Made by a program: the position numbers and the translations under genes. A DNA stretch of 64,000 nucleotides, from the NCBI GenBank assembly GCA_030142905.1, contig JASJOG010000563.1, positions 1 to 64,000 of the forward strand. The letters are read 5' to 3'. A model generated the notes under the pieces. The model was not told where the DNA came from. It saw nothing but the letters and a program-made list of their open reading frames with translations, and did no database searches. This stretch comes from Heliopora coerulea. Taxonomy: Eukaryota > Cnidaria > Anthozoa > Scleralcyonacea > Helioporidae. Shown in pieces: positions 48,901 to 59,613 of the stretch. Numbering within the stretch: the first letter of the stretch is position 1; each line of letters opens with the position of its first letter.

Positions 48901-51011
48901 CTTCCTTCGGCATGTTTACAAGCTTGAATAATTGCACAAAAAAAAGTTGGTATTCTAGACAAATTTGATGGCATTGACAATAATTCCACAAAGAAATACG
49001 GTGAATTTCCAATAAGAATACGTTCAGTAAACAATAACATTGTGATCACAAACTATATAATATCACCTCTCACAAAATATATGAAAGAATCATGACTGCT
49101 GCAGTATGCCAGCAATATCAGAAAATTCTGATTCATGATATTACTTAAATTGAAAGTCATAATCCTATTTGTGGATCACAAATCATTATTTCAAACCTTG
49201 GTTTGTGTACTTTTATTGACAAGGAATTTTGCTTTTTTACTTTGTTCCATTGTTTAATTTCTGGTACCTCACCAGCTAATGTGTGTATGCCATATGTATG
49301 ACATCTCATGAAGTAATCTATACTTCTTTGGTTAATATACCAAGTACTTTGTGCAGAATGATAAAGAAAAAAGCATGACTCCTCCAATTAAGCAAAAAAT
49401 GAGACAAAAGAAAAGAAAATAAGTAAAAAATTACCAATAAAATAAAAGAGGGTTCAAGACTTGAAATACACCAAGAATATAAACATTATTTTGACTTTGA
49501 ATGCAAGTTTTACACTCCAAGCATGTCATCCAAATATGACGGAAAACCAACTAGAACTACACAACTAATACTGCCAACTGGAATTCTTAAAGGAACTCCC
49601 AGTTCAAGGAACCCTTCCTTCATCTTATCATAAAATAAACACACTCAAATAATTACCTCAGGAGAAATAGTTTTGAAAACACCTTCAAACTGCTTTCCAC
49701 TTTTTCCAGTCACCCTCGCATTACAACCCTGCAAACATTAGATAAACAGACAAACAAGTGTCACGAATGCTAATGACTAAGAACTCACTCTGTGCAGGAA
49801 TTCCATCTGGCTAAACACTGCATTTTCCAGAAATAGGAAATGATTCGAAGAACACCTGTAAGTTATTTCACGATCAAACGAATGACTCGACCAATCAGAG
49901 TCCCAACATTGCTACCGGATTTTAAATTTCCCAAAACGTTTTGACTTGATGAAAACAGTCAAACAAACCATCACTCGACGAGATCAAACTAAAAAATGAT
50001 GATCGTCTCAAGTCAGAAGTTAGTCTTTTTCAAATATTTCAGTCATCTCGAAGTGTCTTCAGAATTTCAGAATAAAGTCAACAAGTATTTCAGTGGTTTA
50101 TTTTGATCGCAATTTCATTTTCATGTAATTGTTTAACTGGGCAAGCCATCAAAACTATTCGAGTATTGACGCAATCCTTAAAGAGATCAGTAGAATGAGG
50201 CATCGATGAACTTTAGGTAAACATTCGTTCGGTTAACAATAGCAAATGAAACTAAATTAAAATTCAAAGTTAGGTCCCCTTTCTCGTCAATAAACAGGAC
50301 TTACCAGAACTGAAGTAACAGAGTTCACTAGACGATCATTCTGATACAGTCCGTCGAAGGTCTATTTTGAAAAAAGAACTCGTTCCGTCAGTGCAAAACA
50401 AGAGCCAACTGAGACACAACAAGAACTCGACCATGGCCGGAAATTGCGTTACGAAGCAACAAGTGTCTCGGGGCTTGTTCTTATTCAAACTTTGAAATGT
50501 AAACCTGGGTGATCAATAACGAACACTGTGCTATTCCAACTTACTTGATGCTGAGGTGATCCAGTGCTTTGAGGTATTTTGGTTCTTGACCTAGCAAAGA
50601 GAGGCAAAATATTCATAGAGGAACTGCAGTCTGACTTTAAAACACACGTGCATCGACCCATTGTCAACCATAAGTTCGACACTTCAAAGTGAAATCGTCA
50701 AGTTTTAACGGGTTCTGCGCTTTTTCATCTTCCACCAAAGAGAAAGAAAGTGAAGGGAGTGCAGTTGTACTCATGACACAACAATCTTACAGGCTATAAA
50801 CGTGATTCAGAACACAAAGAGAAGCCAATGACAGGTCACATTATAACAAAACAATCATATTTCGCTGACAACATTAAAATTATTCTCCATTTTCAACGCA
50901 TAGGACATCTCCAAACGAACCAATTTCCTAAGCATTCAAAGCTCACCTTCCAGAACCACTGCGACTAGCCAACGACTTTTTCATCTTCGGACTAGCCGAG
51001 TTTGAATTCAT
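36913..51011 (-). CDS. ATXN2: Ataxin-2
   Basis: RNA-binding cytoplasmic protein that partners poly(A)-binding protein and RNA helicases in translation control and stress granules. Twenty-two coding exons join in frame: 51011-50947, 50590-50545, 50361-50305, 49728-49657, 48255-48196, 48121-48010, 47879-47815, 47460-47392, 46977-46930, 46528-46485, 45620-45539, 45421-45223, 43609-43572, 43487-43418, 43023-42803, 41912-41807, 41615-41570, 41109-41031, 39994-39877, 39475-39218, 37752-37525, 36950-36913 (about 706 residues). Order: short tail, Lsm (TFDGLYQNDRLVNSVTSVL), LsmAD (DLFEQFVINRKDW), GRSEEALYSAVVR, conserved ELKEFSVNFQLS, PAM2 (SSLNPNAQEFRP), Pro/Gln-rich end. There is no polyglutamine tract, unlike human. 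The last exon is the least certain: another AG four bases on gives a different short tail. Confidence 0.94.
38795..38935. repeat. ACA/ATAACA microsatellite in an ataxin-2 intron
   Basis: Runs of acaacaata and related triplets between exons 39218-39475 and 37525-37752. The open frames on both strands are by-products. Confidence 0.8.
40047..40153. mobile_element. Palindromic MITE-like element in an ataxin-2 intron
   Basis: Arms starting gtgttcttcctccgatttct and ending with its inverse (agaaatcgg-type, then aggaagaacac) pair for most of 107 bp around a ggcgaagcc centre. A further cttcctccgatttcta copy at about 40239 hints at a partial second element. Confidence 0.6.
41031..41109 (-). CDS. ATXN2: Ataxin-2 PAM2 motif exon
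   Basis: Encodes SSLNPNAQEFRP, the PAM2 motif that binds the MLLE domain of cytoplasmic poly(A)-binding protein. The key Leu and Phe of the consensus (xxLNxxAxEFxP) are present. This motif together with Lsm/LsmAD identifies the gene beyond reasonable doubt. Confidence 0.93.
43080..43190. repeat. AATC/AACA tetranucleotide repeat
   Basis: aatcaatcaataaatca and caaacaaacaaac units in the ataxin-2 intron between exons 43418-43487 and 42803-43023. Confidence 0.8.
43685..44634. repeat. ATXN2: 21-bp minisatellite in ataxin-2 intron 12
   Basis: About 45 copies of a 21-bp unit (minus strand acagtgaatggtgatgaaa plus ag) lie between exons 45223-45421 and 43572-43609. Because 21 is a multiple of three, one minus-strand frame stays open for 329 codons (VNGDEKT units with VNAVEKT, VNADEKT, VNDGEKT and KA variants). 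I annotate it as intronic: neither side has a pyrimidine tract, and joining exons 12 and 13 directly keeps the frame. Each unit does contain an AG and a GT in matching phase 1. Confidence 0.9.
46485..48121 (-). CDS. ATXN2: Ataxin-2 LsmAD exons
   Basis: Exons 48121-48010, 47879-47815, 47460-47392, 46977-46930 and 46528-46485 encode the Lsm-associated domain: DLFEQFVINRKDWSKVEF, KKDTFKTDSAVAKKMNG, KWVPTGDMDGSLETPGL, NGWSADQMFIVNEKKYGVKS and TYNEDMAEYT. The domain carries trafficking and localisation signals in known ataxin-2 proteins. Spelling and order match the family throughout. Confidence 0.92.
49657..50361 (-). CDS. ATXN2: Ataxin-2 Lsm-domain exons
   Basis: Exons 50361-50305 and 49728-49657 (with 48255-48196 downstream) encode the Sm-like fold: TFDGLYQNDRLVNSVTSVL, then GCNARVTGKSGKQFEGVFKT, then GSLVLGKASQVGEAHQNGIV. 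This is the RNA-binding half of the ataxin-2 N-terminus. All three are phase-0 exons (19, 24 and 20 codons). Confidence 0.92.
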
Positions 51012-53545
51012 GGCTACAAGTGGAACTGCCGCGGAAGTCTTCGATCGGTCTTGGCCATCAAACATTCATAGTTGAAACAGCATCATACGTTCTCCTTTTC
51101 ACATTAAATACAACTCCCCAATAAATTACGTGAAGATAAATAGGTATAGTCAAATACTTTAAAGTACCATCGACGTTCCTTTATTAAAAATAAACGCAAA
51201 TCCCAAATAAGAAATAGATATGTTATTAACCGACGCTGTCCCTTCGATGTCGGCCAGTTCTGTCATGAAACGCGCGTGTGGAATTATGCTGGGAGAATTT
51301 CGTAGGCCCCAATAGACTGTAATAAGAACTATAGCCGATGAAAAAACTAATTCTTATTACAGGTTAAGACCGCTGTTCCCAAGGTTCTCTGCGCATGCTG
51401 CGTGACACTCGGAAACATGACCCTGCTTAGCAAATCATGGAAATTTTGGTTGCTTATCAGTTGTTGGCTTCTTCACTTGATTACGAGAACACTTGATTAC
51501 GAGAACTCTTGATATTTTTTCGTTTATCAACAAGTTCTATTGGTAGAGGTAAAAGACAGCCGAAGAAAGCCTAAACCAAGTCCATTGATCGAAACTAAAT
51601 CCGACTCTTTATCAATTAAGCGACGACATATCCACCTCTAAAAAAGATAAGGTTGTCTCTTAAATTCATTGGGACAAATGATTACCAATTTCCATTGTTA
51701 TCGTTACAGCTTGAGATGGATCAATAACATCAACAATAACAATGGAAAGGACTCATCACAGGATAAAAAGAATTGAAAACGAAAGTTGACGTGTAATCGC
51801 ATTGCATCATTTCTGATTGTCTAAAAATAAATAATTTACCCTTTCAAACTTGATCATGGTAAGCAGCGGTCATCTGCCGAAATGTATCAAGAATTCTTGC
51901 CGTTTCTCGTCAACTGGCAACACGCCCACCAGAGTTTTACTGGGAACCGGACTGACGTAAGCAGGGAAATTTACTTCCAAGTGGCAATTTTAAGTAATTT
52001 TGGCACTCTAATTCCCAATCACTTATTAATAAACTTCCACTTGTCCTCAAAGAAATGTTCTTCAGAACAATGAGAAATTCTATTTACATTTAATGTTTAA
52101 ATAGCAATTAAAATACACAAATTCAAAATAAAAAGCTCGCAAGAATGTAGCATATTAAAGAGTCTGAATGAATGGTTGTGATGTACTAAGCACGTTACCG
52201 CAACTTTAATTTGGGACCACACTTTTCCGGCTTATAATGAAATCCTTGTTTCAAGTATTCGTAACGACGAGCTTTGTCCACTATATGAAGACCTCGAAAG
52301 ATGTTCGTAACCGTTGCCTGGCATTAGACGGTCGAAATATGAAGGGAAAATTCCGCGTTAAGACTGCGTGTTCTTTTTGATTTAATCACCGAGTTATATA
52401 CATGAAAGAACTCTTTATCGGAGCCATTGACGTCGCGTGTCTAAGCACGCTGATAGATCCTGTTAGTCTGGGGGGCAGGTGACTGCGAAGTAAAAAGAAT
52501 GGTTTGGGGGGAACTCGTCAGGAAAATATGTAATTAAAATAGTGAAACATTTAGCTTTTATGATACTAATAAAAAATCCAAAGAAATAAGTATTTCCTTC
52601 AGTTTTGATTAAAAATGGGTTTTCCATCTAAAGACGGTGGGTAAGAAAAGCAATTTCATCCGGAGTTACCCCTCCCCCCCTCGCCGTCTGCGCGCGTTGG
52701 AGAGGCAGACGTCTCATTCTGATCGTTTTAAGTGTCACACTTGTTATGAATTTGCCAGGAAATCGAGGAAAAAAACTTGGAAGCTCAGTGAAACTACATT
52801 TGAGGAAGGTAAACTACATCATTTGAGGAAGGAAAACTACATCATTTAAAAACTACACCAGTGGAGGAATGAAAGGGACACTTTTCGGGTTTTTTCATAC
52901 TGTTTCTTAAGGGGTTTTTTTTTTGGGGGGGGGTTTGTATTGTGAATCCGGCAGACGAGATAAGTCTGGTAAAAATAATCTTTTCATCAGGTCAATACCG
53001 AGTGAAGGGAGCATTAGAAGAATCCTGTTTTGATTTTGACTCATGAAAAGAGAAAGAAATGATTGATTTCGCTTTCTCTTATTGAGAAAGTCCTGGACCC
53101 GACAACCCCCTTCTAAAATTAGTGGTCTTTGGTCAATGCAAATTAGGGACTTTTTCTTGGGCAAACTATTGTCGTTCTTGGTGGGAGCTGGAGTCATTTG
53201 ATTTTTTCCAGTTATAAGTCCAATTAGCAGGAGAAAAATTCATATTTTATACTAGATTAATTTTATACCAGATTTAGAAGCCAGACAGCATTGTAAAGGA
53301 GAGAGTAAATTACGTGCTCGCAGATTATGTTATGAAAAACCCGTTTCAACTTTAAAACTAACCAGCGTCGATTTACTCAGATAAATGAAAAAGATTATTT
53401 CTGTTACTTTGTTCAGCATCCTGAGAGAAGAAGTAAATTACCCATCCTCCCTCGAGAATCAGCTGAAGCTCTCTATAAACGACCGACTACTGATTAGGGA
53501 CTTTTTTCCTTGAACAAATTTTTGTCGTATTACATCATTCACGTA
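51012..53545. promoter_or_regulatory. Divergent upstream region between ataxin-2 and the secreted four-helix gene
   Basis: About 2.5 kb between two genes read away from each other. No TATA box is evident for ataxin-2. A 12-bp inverted repeat (ctgtaataagaa / ttcttattacag) sits at 51317-51362. Near the four-helix gene, gattagggacttttttcc (about 53492) and attagggactttttcttgg (about 53143) are two related words resembling a Rel/NF-kappaB half-site. No gene is seen; the short frames have no family signature. Confidence 0.45.
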
Positions 53546-53548
53546 GCG

Positions 53549-53556
53549 TATATAAG
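53549..53556 (+). promoter_or_regulatory. TATA box of the secreted four-helix gene
   Basis: TATATAAG, with a start of transcription expected near 53580. About 30 bp later an untranslated first exon would end at 53609 in an AAAT|GTGAGT donor. This supports the gene being a real, inducible-type transcription unit. Confidence 0.7.
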
Positions 53557-53579
53557 AAGACCGGGAGCTGACACGTCAA

Positions 53580-56167
53580 TCATTCACCTTACTACTTCAA
53601 AAGGAAAATGTGAGTACTATTTTAATAATTTTCAATATTTAATACCAACAATAAATTATTCAGATTGTTATATGTCATAGCTGATATAGTCATTCCGTTG
53701 TAAATGACTGGACATTAAAATTCTATAAAAACCAAAGGTTTTCTTCTATTTAATATTATCATCAGACTCGTTACTCAAAAAGGTTTGGTTTTTCGTATTT
53801 TAATGTTTAGCTCATTACAAGAAATAACTCTAACCTTTAGCTGTTGATAATTTCTCGAAGTTTTAAATATCCTTGCCCTCACCTTATTTTAGAATATATT
53901 GGCTTGTTTCAGCTGAGATATGAGATCAAACACCATCATCTTTCTCCTGAGCCTGTCGCTCGTGCAGATAACAGCAGCACCAAGGAAGCGGCCGGCCCAA
54001 GACGATAATATCCACATGGTGCGGAAAGTGTACTACACCAACCTGTGTGCTCTGACTTCAGAATTATCCGACCACCTCATGAGAGACATACAAAACATGG
54101 TAACTAGGACGCCTTTTTTAACTACTTTAAAAACTGAGTACAAAGTGTAGAATGGAGCTTGTCCAGCTTAATAAACATTAAATCCATTAAACATGTGACG
54201 AATATCAGAGCCCAGCATATAATACGAAGGATAGGCATTTTAAATAGGAAAGCGACAAGTAAATTTCAAAATTGTTTAATAGATCTAACGTTTCGTCGCA
54301 AAGCTTGCAACATCTTCAGACATAAATGACAAACACAGTGATGTTAATTATATAGTGACAGGCAAATTCTAACACATGCGATAACCAATAGAGTTCAGAA
54401 AGTCAACTTCAACACCCATTTCCTTCGATAAAATATTTCTCCCTCAAAATACTTGTTGCCAAAATCAAATAAACCTTTTTTGGCTCGCCAAACATGCGTT
54501 CTGGTTCCAAAGAAATCCATACCAGGGACATTTAAACTTTCGATAATTCAACAGTGCAAATTCTATCGCTCATTATTAATTTATGAGATTTTTAACCAAT
54601 CAGTACTCTGTCACGACAGTATTTCGCGGTGAAACTTAAGACTCCAGTGAAACCCTATTCAGATAAAGCACCAAACTATGGTGTTCCATACTTCATCAAA
54701 CACTGGCCGACCATTTATCTTCACCTAACATTCTAAATACATTTGGCACAAAGCACAATCTGAATCATCACTTTATTAAGGAATCGTTTCATCTAATGTA
54801 GAGACGTTTTTGTTTCCCATAGGTTGGTTTGGGTACGTCAAATACGATATCGTTTCAATAAAGTCGTGTATGACCTAAACGTTTACACGGACAGAGAAAA
54901 TCGGTATGAATCAATTTTCAAAAGAATCTTTTAAATGTCTGGTTAAAAGCGTGGAAAAATAAAACATGTTAACTCTTTGATGCTCTCTGGAATTTTCCCT
55001 CTGCTGAAGAAAATCTTTTGGCGTTAGCCAAAACCAAGTTATTTAAGTGGGCTTATGTTGTTCTCAGAAGTCAGAGTTAAAACTGAACAGTGATCCTGCC
55101 GCTCATCTCATTTGTTCTTTTGCTTTAATGTACGTATCCGACTCACCGGATACTGGGCTGTCAAGGGTTAAATGAAAAAATTTTCCTGGGAAGTCATTCC
55201 ACGACCTCCTATTAATGAAAATATTTCTTTTTTATCGAGTTCCGCCCCTGATCAGACGTCACCATGATCTATACAAACCAAAAAAATCATTGGTTTGCGA
55301 TATCACGTGGAAAGTTGTGATTGGTTCACTGTTTGAGTGACGCCATCTGTCCTCCGTCCTTCAATAGATCACGGATAACGACAATCAATGAGCTTAGAAT
55401 TCTCTACCTTAAATAAAACCGTTTAGGACACAATATATAGACACAGTAAATGGCAAATAAAAGGTCGGTTGGCAGTTAAAGGTTATATTTGCTGAATTGA
55501 GGACCAAAATTTATCGGTAAAAACTGCCACGTGTTACCCTCGTGAAAGTAAAGTTGACACGTACAAAAACACGCCAAGAGGAAGGTAAACGTTTTTCAGA
55601 CATTTTACAAAGTTCCTTTCGTATTTTTTTCAGGAAAGACGAATGACTCCCGTTAACAACCGTAAGCCCCACCGATTTCCATTCATTCACATGCTTAACC
55701 TTAACGTAAGTAATATCATAACAATAAAAATAAAACTTTTAGGGTATACTCTGATTATAAAGGCGTACATCTTATGCAGAGCAAAACAAAATTTAAATTA
55801 TTCTCCGATAGTTGCGGATATTTCTTTTTAACATTGTAAGAACGTGTTTCTTTGCAGGAGAAACAAAGATTGAATAGCTATGTTGCCCAACTACAATCCT
55901 TCATGCCTCGCATCAAGAACGCAATTGCTGTAGAAAGAGGTATTAATGGCCAGCAATTTTTATACAACTTAACACTGGTTCGGTATGAAGTGGTGAATGT
56001 CAAAGCAGCCCTCCGTCATTTTGTAAGTGCCAAGTTATGATAGATATGGTAATGATATTGATAATCATGATAATAATTATGATGGTGATCACGATGTAGA
56101 TGACGACGATGATGATGACGATCGTGACGATGGTGATACGATGACGATGATGGTGATGACAATGATA

Positions 56168-56198
<31 letters not shown>

Positions 56199-56257
56199 CA
56201 ATGATGATGATAATGGTGATGGTGATGGTGATGATGATGGTGATGATGATGGTGATG

Positions 56258-56289
<32 letters not shown>

Positions 56290-58026
56290 GGTGACAATGA
56301 TGGTGATGATGATGATGGTGATGATGATGGTTATGATGATGGTGATGATGATGATGGTGATGATGATGATGGTGATGATGATGATGGTGATGATGATGAT
56401 GGTGATGATGATGATGGTGACGATGATGGTTATGATGATGATGGTGACGATGATGGTTATGATGATGATGGAGACGATGATGGAGTCGATGATGGTGATG
56501 GTGACAATGATGGTGATGATGATGATGGTGACAATGATGGTGATGGTGATGATGGTGACAATGATGGTGGTGATGATGGTGACAATGATGGTGATGATGA
56601 TGATGGTGATGATGATGGTGATGATGATGATGGTGACAATGATGGTGATGATGATGATGGTGATGATGATGGTGATGATGATGATGGTGACAATGATGGT
56701 GATGATGATGATGGTGATGATGATGGTGATGATGATGATGGTGACAATGATGGTGATGATGATGATGGTGATGATGATGGTGATGATGATGATGGTGACA
56801 ATGATGGTGATGATGATGATGGTGACGATGATGGTTATGATGATGATGGAGACGATGATGGAGTCGATGATGGTGATGGTGATGATGGTGATGATGGTGA
56901 TGATGATGATGATGATGATAATGATGATGATTATCATAATTATCATGATGTAATTACGATGTACTTGATGACCTTTGGCGATGAGCTAAAACACAAAGCT
57001 TACATTAATTTAAACAAAAAACAAAAAAAAAAATAGATAAGCAAAAACCGTGCTAAATTACAGGATGAAATATGGATTGGAAAGACTTGGAAAGAACAAT
57101 CGAACCATACACGTGCACATGATAATAACAATTGAAGTGGTAACGTTCATGGAAATAGGAATGAAAATGATATTGGTGATGGTACCGCTAATGGTGCTGG
57201 TAATGGTAGTGATGGCAATGACGTCAATGATAATGGTTGTGGCTATGGTTATGATAATAAACATCTTGAGATGATAGATGAACGATCGCCAAGCTCTATC
57301 CTCAGAAAAAAAAGATTTCTGAGCCCCAGACGGGGATCGCTGCGGGAAAGGTTGCGGGTTTGATCCCCGTCTGGAACTCAGATATCGTTTTTCTGAGGAT
57401 AGAGCTTGACGACCGTTCATCTGTCATCTCAAGATATTTCCAAGCTCTCACACTTCAAAATTGTAAATTTCATAATGAACATCAGCACAACAAAAACTAC
57501 AACAGCAACAATCGCAACCATAACAACCGCAATAACAATTGGAACAACAGCAGCAGCAACAACAACAACAACAATCAACACCACCACAACTATAAGCACC
57601 ACTACAACAGTAACAACAGAAACAGCAACAACAACTACAACAACCAGAAAGACAACAATCAACACCAGCACAACTACAAGCACCACTACAGCAGTAACAA
57701 CAGCGACAGTAGCAACGGCCAACGCAACAACTGAAAAAACACCAACGGTCACATGCCGTCTTACTTATCCACCACTACGTATGTTTCTAATTGTACTCAC
57801 GATTGACCAATGTTTGGTTGTGACCATAAAAAATCTTAAAATTTTTTACCAGATACAGGAGCTCAATCTCCCAGTGGTAAAAAAAGCCCGAAGAAAAACG
57901 ATGCTCAGACAGAACAGTACGAGACTCCAGACCTTAGAAATGTTGAAAGATTTACGACTAGCCATGATTCTCATGAACTATGACTTGAATGAAGCAAGAC
58001 GTAGATTGGTCGATGTGTCACACTGA
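53580..58026 (+). CDS. Small secreted protein, candidate four-helix-bundle cytokine
   Basis: No family is recognised by sequence. Exons: untranslated about 53580-53609; coding 53920-54099 (exon from 53913), 55634-55705, 55858-56022, 57853-58026. All coding introns are phase 0; the protein has 196 residues. A signal peptide (residues 1-20, hydrophobic FLLSLSLV, ending ITAA) is followed by a basic PRKR. Predicted amphipathic helices: A about 36-60 (TNLCALTSELSDHLMRDI), B about 85-108, C about 112-139, D about 163-192. Exon 3 (24 codons) would be the A-B loop. There is one cysteine (43) and two N-glycosylation sites (NLT at 121, NST at 160). Signal plus A / loop / B plus C / D, all phase 0, is the organisation of IL-2, IL-4 and GM-CSF genes. 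Existence of the gene is well supported; the cytokine role is inference. Confidence 0.75.
56055..56945. repeat. GAT/GGT trinucleotide satellite in intron of the four-helix gene
   Basis: Nearly 900 bp of gatgatgatggt-type units with larger repeated blocks (for example gatggtgatgatgatgatgg recurring) start about 30 bp after the donor at 56023. The long Met-rich and Ile-rich frames on the two strands are by-products. Confidence 0.95.
57263..57435. mobile_element. Foldback element with tRNA-like core
   Basis: Outer arms atcttgagatg / catctcaagat and inner arms aagctctatcctcagaaa / tttctgaggatagagctt make a long hairpin. The core, ccagacggggatc..ggttgcgggtttgatccccgtctgg, carries a B-box-like polymerase III sequence. 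Relatives at 29575-29705. Probably a SINE- or MITE-like insertion in the last intron of the four-helix gene. Confidence 0.6.
57480..57735. repeat. ACA/CAA trinucleotide repeat
   Basis: acaacaaca-type tract in the last intron of the four-helix gene, about 120 bp before its last exon. The threonine-rich frame that runs across it into the exon is an artefact of the tract staying open. Confidence 0.85.
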
Positions 58027-59613
58027 CACCAGATTTATATACATGTGCACCTTCCGAGCGTGACAGTCCAAAAGGCAGGTGTTTTTAAGAGAAAATTTCG
58101 TGATTCACGAAGTAAAAAAGGAAGAAAAAAAATTACGAGCGAGTCAAATATAGTTTTAAACACACGATTGTATATATTGAACGTCAAACATTCATTTTAC
58201 GTGCTTGTTGTTGAATGATGCAACTTTTAGTGCCTTGTAATATATTTAAAATAATATTTATTAAAAGTACTATACTTACAGTTATCAAGTAACATAAAGG
58301 TATACTGATGTGTATATTTATTGAAGTATATTAAAGTGAGTGGCGTACCCAGCCTATAGACCCGCTAACACCATTTATATACACCATATATTGCCAACAC
58401 TATTTTGTAATGCGGTCCCCAGGACCTTCACAATACACTACAGGTGCGTCCATTTGACTTATAATGCTTTAGGGTCTCCCATTTGTACGTTATTTGGTGA
58501 CCTGACCACTGCTCTACCATTTGAGTTGTTTAGTAAACGAACTGTGTTTTATGGATGTATGCACACTACATAATATCGCGTCAGGTAGAATAATTTAACG
58601 AGGAAGGCATTACAGCTTAGCGCAATGTAACTTACGAGTCTGCACCCAGCCAGAGTTAAAGATGCTCATATTTATTTGTCTTTGAATTTTCAATTTTCGT
58701 GGAATATAATTGACATTTTGATTCATACTCGAGTACAATCAACGTGCCAACGTACCGTAGAACAATGGTCAGTCATTGTTCTGTAGCGCGATGGCACAAT
58801 GGCCAGTCCAAGCCTGGGGTGGGATGAATCTTTGGCAGAGAGAGGTTGCCATGTGTTTTGTATCTAACTAACCAATACTGTGAAAGTCCTACATTTAAAT
58901 TAACAATTTTAGTTATATGTACAAAATTATTGAACGGAAATTTTTAACTGTCATAATTCTCTGGGATTAGTTTAATTTCCTACTTGGCTAGCTCCACCAT
59001 CCCATGCCAACACAGCTCTCGCTTGGTTGAAAGCGAGAAAGAAAACAGACTTACACCACTGCCATGTTCATCACTTTCTTGTCGCCAATGAGTGAAGTTA
59101 GCTTAACAATGAGTGACGTTTTTACCACATAAAACATCAATCATGCGCGGTACTCTTTAAGAAATATATCACACATAACAAAGAAGGTTTCCGCCGTTAT
59201 CCAAACTCCAAGAAGCGTGCTTTACACCCGAGGCGAATTTACTTTGCAAACTTCGTCGCATTAAAATACGGGGAAATTCGGACAACGTGCAGTGATAGTT
59301 GAGTTTCAGATCAGAAAATTTCACACTTTCAAAAAATAGCAATCAGTCAAGTGCTTTGATGATCAAGGAAATTGTCACCGCTATTTTTCGACTTACTCAA
59401 AAATTCTACTCACATGACAGGATATCTAGCGGCATATATTTTGGATCGGTCATTAATCACTATAGATAAAGTGATCTGCAGGGTCATTCTGTGCGGTCAT
59501 TAATCTCTGTAACGCCAGTGCCCTTACGACCACGGAAATTTTATCTCAGCTTTCCCTTCATGTCCCTTCAAATCCTTTCATGTCCTTTTGAAAGCAGTCA
59601 CTACTTCTTTGTG
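58027..59613. other. Convergent 3' region of the four-helix gene and the TP53I13-like gene
   Basis: About 1.6 kb between two stop codons facing each other. The four-helix side has ATTTA-type words (about 58243, 58255, 58314) and an ATTAAA at 58260-58265 that could end its transcript. A copy of the hairpin repeat is at 58745-58816. No gene is seen. Confidence 0.55.
58745..58816. repeat. Dispersed hairpin repeat, copy 2
   Basis: Matches 17571-17642 over 72 bp in the same orientation. It contains its own inner hairpin, gaacaatg..cattgttc, and lacks the outer left arm of copy 1. Confidence 0.65.

Noticed and set aside
54836..54902. Possible extra exon of the four-helix gene (cccatag acceptor, GTATGA donor)
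   Set aside because: In phase 0 it meets a stop, and in the open frame its end phase does not fit the exon at 55634.
56027..56953. 308-codon Met-rich frame and its Ile-rich antisense
   Set aside because: Pure GAT/GGT satellite in an intron; all composition comes from the repeat.
57406..58026. 206-codon Thr-rich frame as a mucin-like gene
   Set aside because: An ACA tract read through into the last exon of the four-helix gene; a ttttttaccag acceptor at 57842-57852 marks the true exon start.
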